From: Tetrahymena elliotti 4EA
Taxonomy: Eukaryota; Ciliophora; Oligohymenophorea; Hymenostomatida; Tetrahymenidae
Assembly: GCA_000231825.2 (NCBI GenBank)
Contig: JH720303.1
Coordinates: 954,574 to 1,018,573 of the forward strand
DNA length: 64,000 bases
Reading direction: 5' to 3'
Of the stretch, positions 62,842 to 64,000 are shown piece after piece. Made by a program: the position numbers and the translations under genes. The stretch's first letter is position 1. The number at the start of each line of letters is the position of its first letter. The notes under the pieces were generated by a model. It saw nothing but the letters and a program-made list of their open reading frames with translations. It was not told the DNA's origin and did not search any database.

Positions 62842-63495
62842 AATAAATAAATAATTTAATTTATTCTAATAGCATGTTTGTATAATTAAGCTTCAATTTT
62901 AACCATTCACTGTTTTAAAAATACATTTCAATATTCACTTTTGTCTACTAAAGTTTCAATAAAAAAATTTATTTTTTCAAAACTAAATAACTTAGTTTCT
63001 CCTTTATTAATTTATTAAGACACTACCTTTTTAAATAGCTAAAATTTTTTTTGAAAAATTATACCCAAATTTTAAAGTTTTGACAAAAGTTTTTAAAAAG
63101 TAGGGTCTAAATATAGGAGAAACTCCTTTAAGGTTAATAATGATTTTAACATTTGTTTTTATAAATATACGAAACTTAAGAAATATTTTTTGAACTATTT
63201 ATTAAGAAAAAACTGAATTAGTTAAAAAATTTTTTACAGACTAAATAAATATTTTTTTATTAAAATTGTCTTTCATTTTATTGATTGTAAATGCAGATAA
63301 TTTAAATATTAACTTAGAGACTTAATATTAAGTATAAAATTTATGAAATTAATGATTGGCTTTTCATATTTAATGTTTAGATACAATCTAACCAAGTGTT
63401 AATTACAATATTATAATTAATTATTTTTTATTAAAAAACAAAAAAAGATAAAATAATTTACATTTGAATAAATAGAATAATATAAAAAAAATAAC
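62842..63495. other. Convergent intergenic region
   Basis: Between two 3' ends; AT-rich, no features. Confidence 0.5.
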
Positions 63496-64000
63496 TCAAT
63501 TTTCATAATTAGATTTGAAATAGTTAATTAACTCTGTACTTGAATTGTTAATAATATTTTCAGAGACAGATTAAGATTTTGATTAGGTAAATTAACTCAT
63601 TAATTCTTTAAGAACATTAGGAACAGTTACGTTTTGACGAGAAGTAACTCTCTTTTTCAAGATATTCCATTTCATTTTATTTTCAAGAGGGGTTTTACCA
63701 TTTTTTATTTTAGAAAAGTCTATCTCAGATTCGCTATCAATTTCTTGATTATAAATTTGTTAAATTAAATCTTCTTCATCATCTTATTCGAAATTTCCAG
63801 AGTATTCATAAAAAATCTTTGATAGACTTTAGGTCCATTTATTTTTACAATCATCTTTAGATCTCTATTTCATTTCATTTGATATTTTTGTCCAAGGTAT
63901 TGAATGACTTTCCAATTCTTTCAATTTCTAAAAGCTTATAAAGTTAAGAATAAATTTAATACTGGGGTCGATATGCTAAAGATCTCTAACTCTCTAGCGA
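63496..64000 (-). CDS. Myb/SANT-domain protein, C-terminal 167 aa (5' end beyond window)
   Basis: Minus-strand frame running off the right edge; stop TGA at 63496. The first visible repeat reads IPWTKISNEMKQRSKDDCKNKW, matching a Myb repeat (W...IS...M..RS..DCxNxW). A second, more diverged repeat follows (EEDLIQQIYNQ...IDFSKI...KTPLENKMKWNILKKRV). Such paired repeats occur in Reb1/TTF-I- and DMP1-type DNA-binding proteins. The tail is Ser/Asn-rich. Nuclear DNA-binding role inferred. Confidence 0.75.

Overview
The window looks like macronuclear DNA of an oligohymenophorean ciliate, most likely Tetrahymena or a close relative. It is very A+T-rich. TAA and TAG occur inside nearly every convincing reading frame, often where the context wants Gln, and TGA is the only stop. 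Introns are mostly short (about 40-250 bp), AT-rich, and run GT(A)...AG. Proteins are rich in Gln, Asn, Lys and Ser. Standard-code ORFs are therefore misleading; I re-read everything with the ciliate code and joined exons by eye using phase.

Layout. 1-6.3 kb: the 3' part of a giant Cys-repeat membrane protein (+). 7.0-9.0: an LRR-like protein (+). 9.4-10.9: aldehyde dehydrogenase (-). 11.6-15.2: a large Q/S-rich protein ending in a pseudokinase (-). 15.4-21.0: small or unrecognised genes, two of them convergent and hard to separate. 21.1-22.3: a phosphotriesterase-related protein that has lost most metal ligands and gained a Cys-rich tail (+). 22.9-24.9: a LamG-like protein and a small secreted protein (-). 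25.4-30.0: an acidic protein, an archaemetzincin and a coiled-coil-like protein (+). 30.4-34.1: a Cys-rich secreted peptide, a lipase-fold protein and a probable mitochondrial protein (-). 35.3-40.7: a 1602-aa FCP1/SCP-type phosphatase with a huge N/Q/S-rich front (+). 41.8-44.9: an acylated (MGCS) protein and a four-exon 110-aa protein (+). 45.8-46.2: an Elongin-B/ubiquitin-like protein (-). 47.1-48.7: a strongly expressed probable mitochondrial protein whose 1-kb intron carries a 179-codon open frame (+). 48.8-52.1: a small secreted protein, then a GPCR fused to a phosphatidylinositol phosphate kinase (-). 52.8-61.0: several membrane proteins, one with a split PX-like domain, and an F-box-like protein (mostly -). 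61.6-62.8: a two-RRM nucleolar-type protein (+). 63.5-64.0: the 3' end of a Myb/SANT gene (-).

There is no operon logic; each gene appears to have its own promoter. The strongest biological items are the GPCR-PIPK fusion, the degenerate PTER with a zinc-finger-like tail, the pseudokinase, the lipase with a rewritten nucleophile elbow, the archaemetzincin lacking one structural Cys, and the intron-nested ORF. No rRNA, tRNA, CRISPR array or recognisable transposon was seen. All exon joins are inference from phase, splice dinucleotides and protein sense. Nothing was checked against a database.
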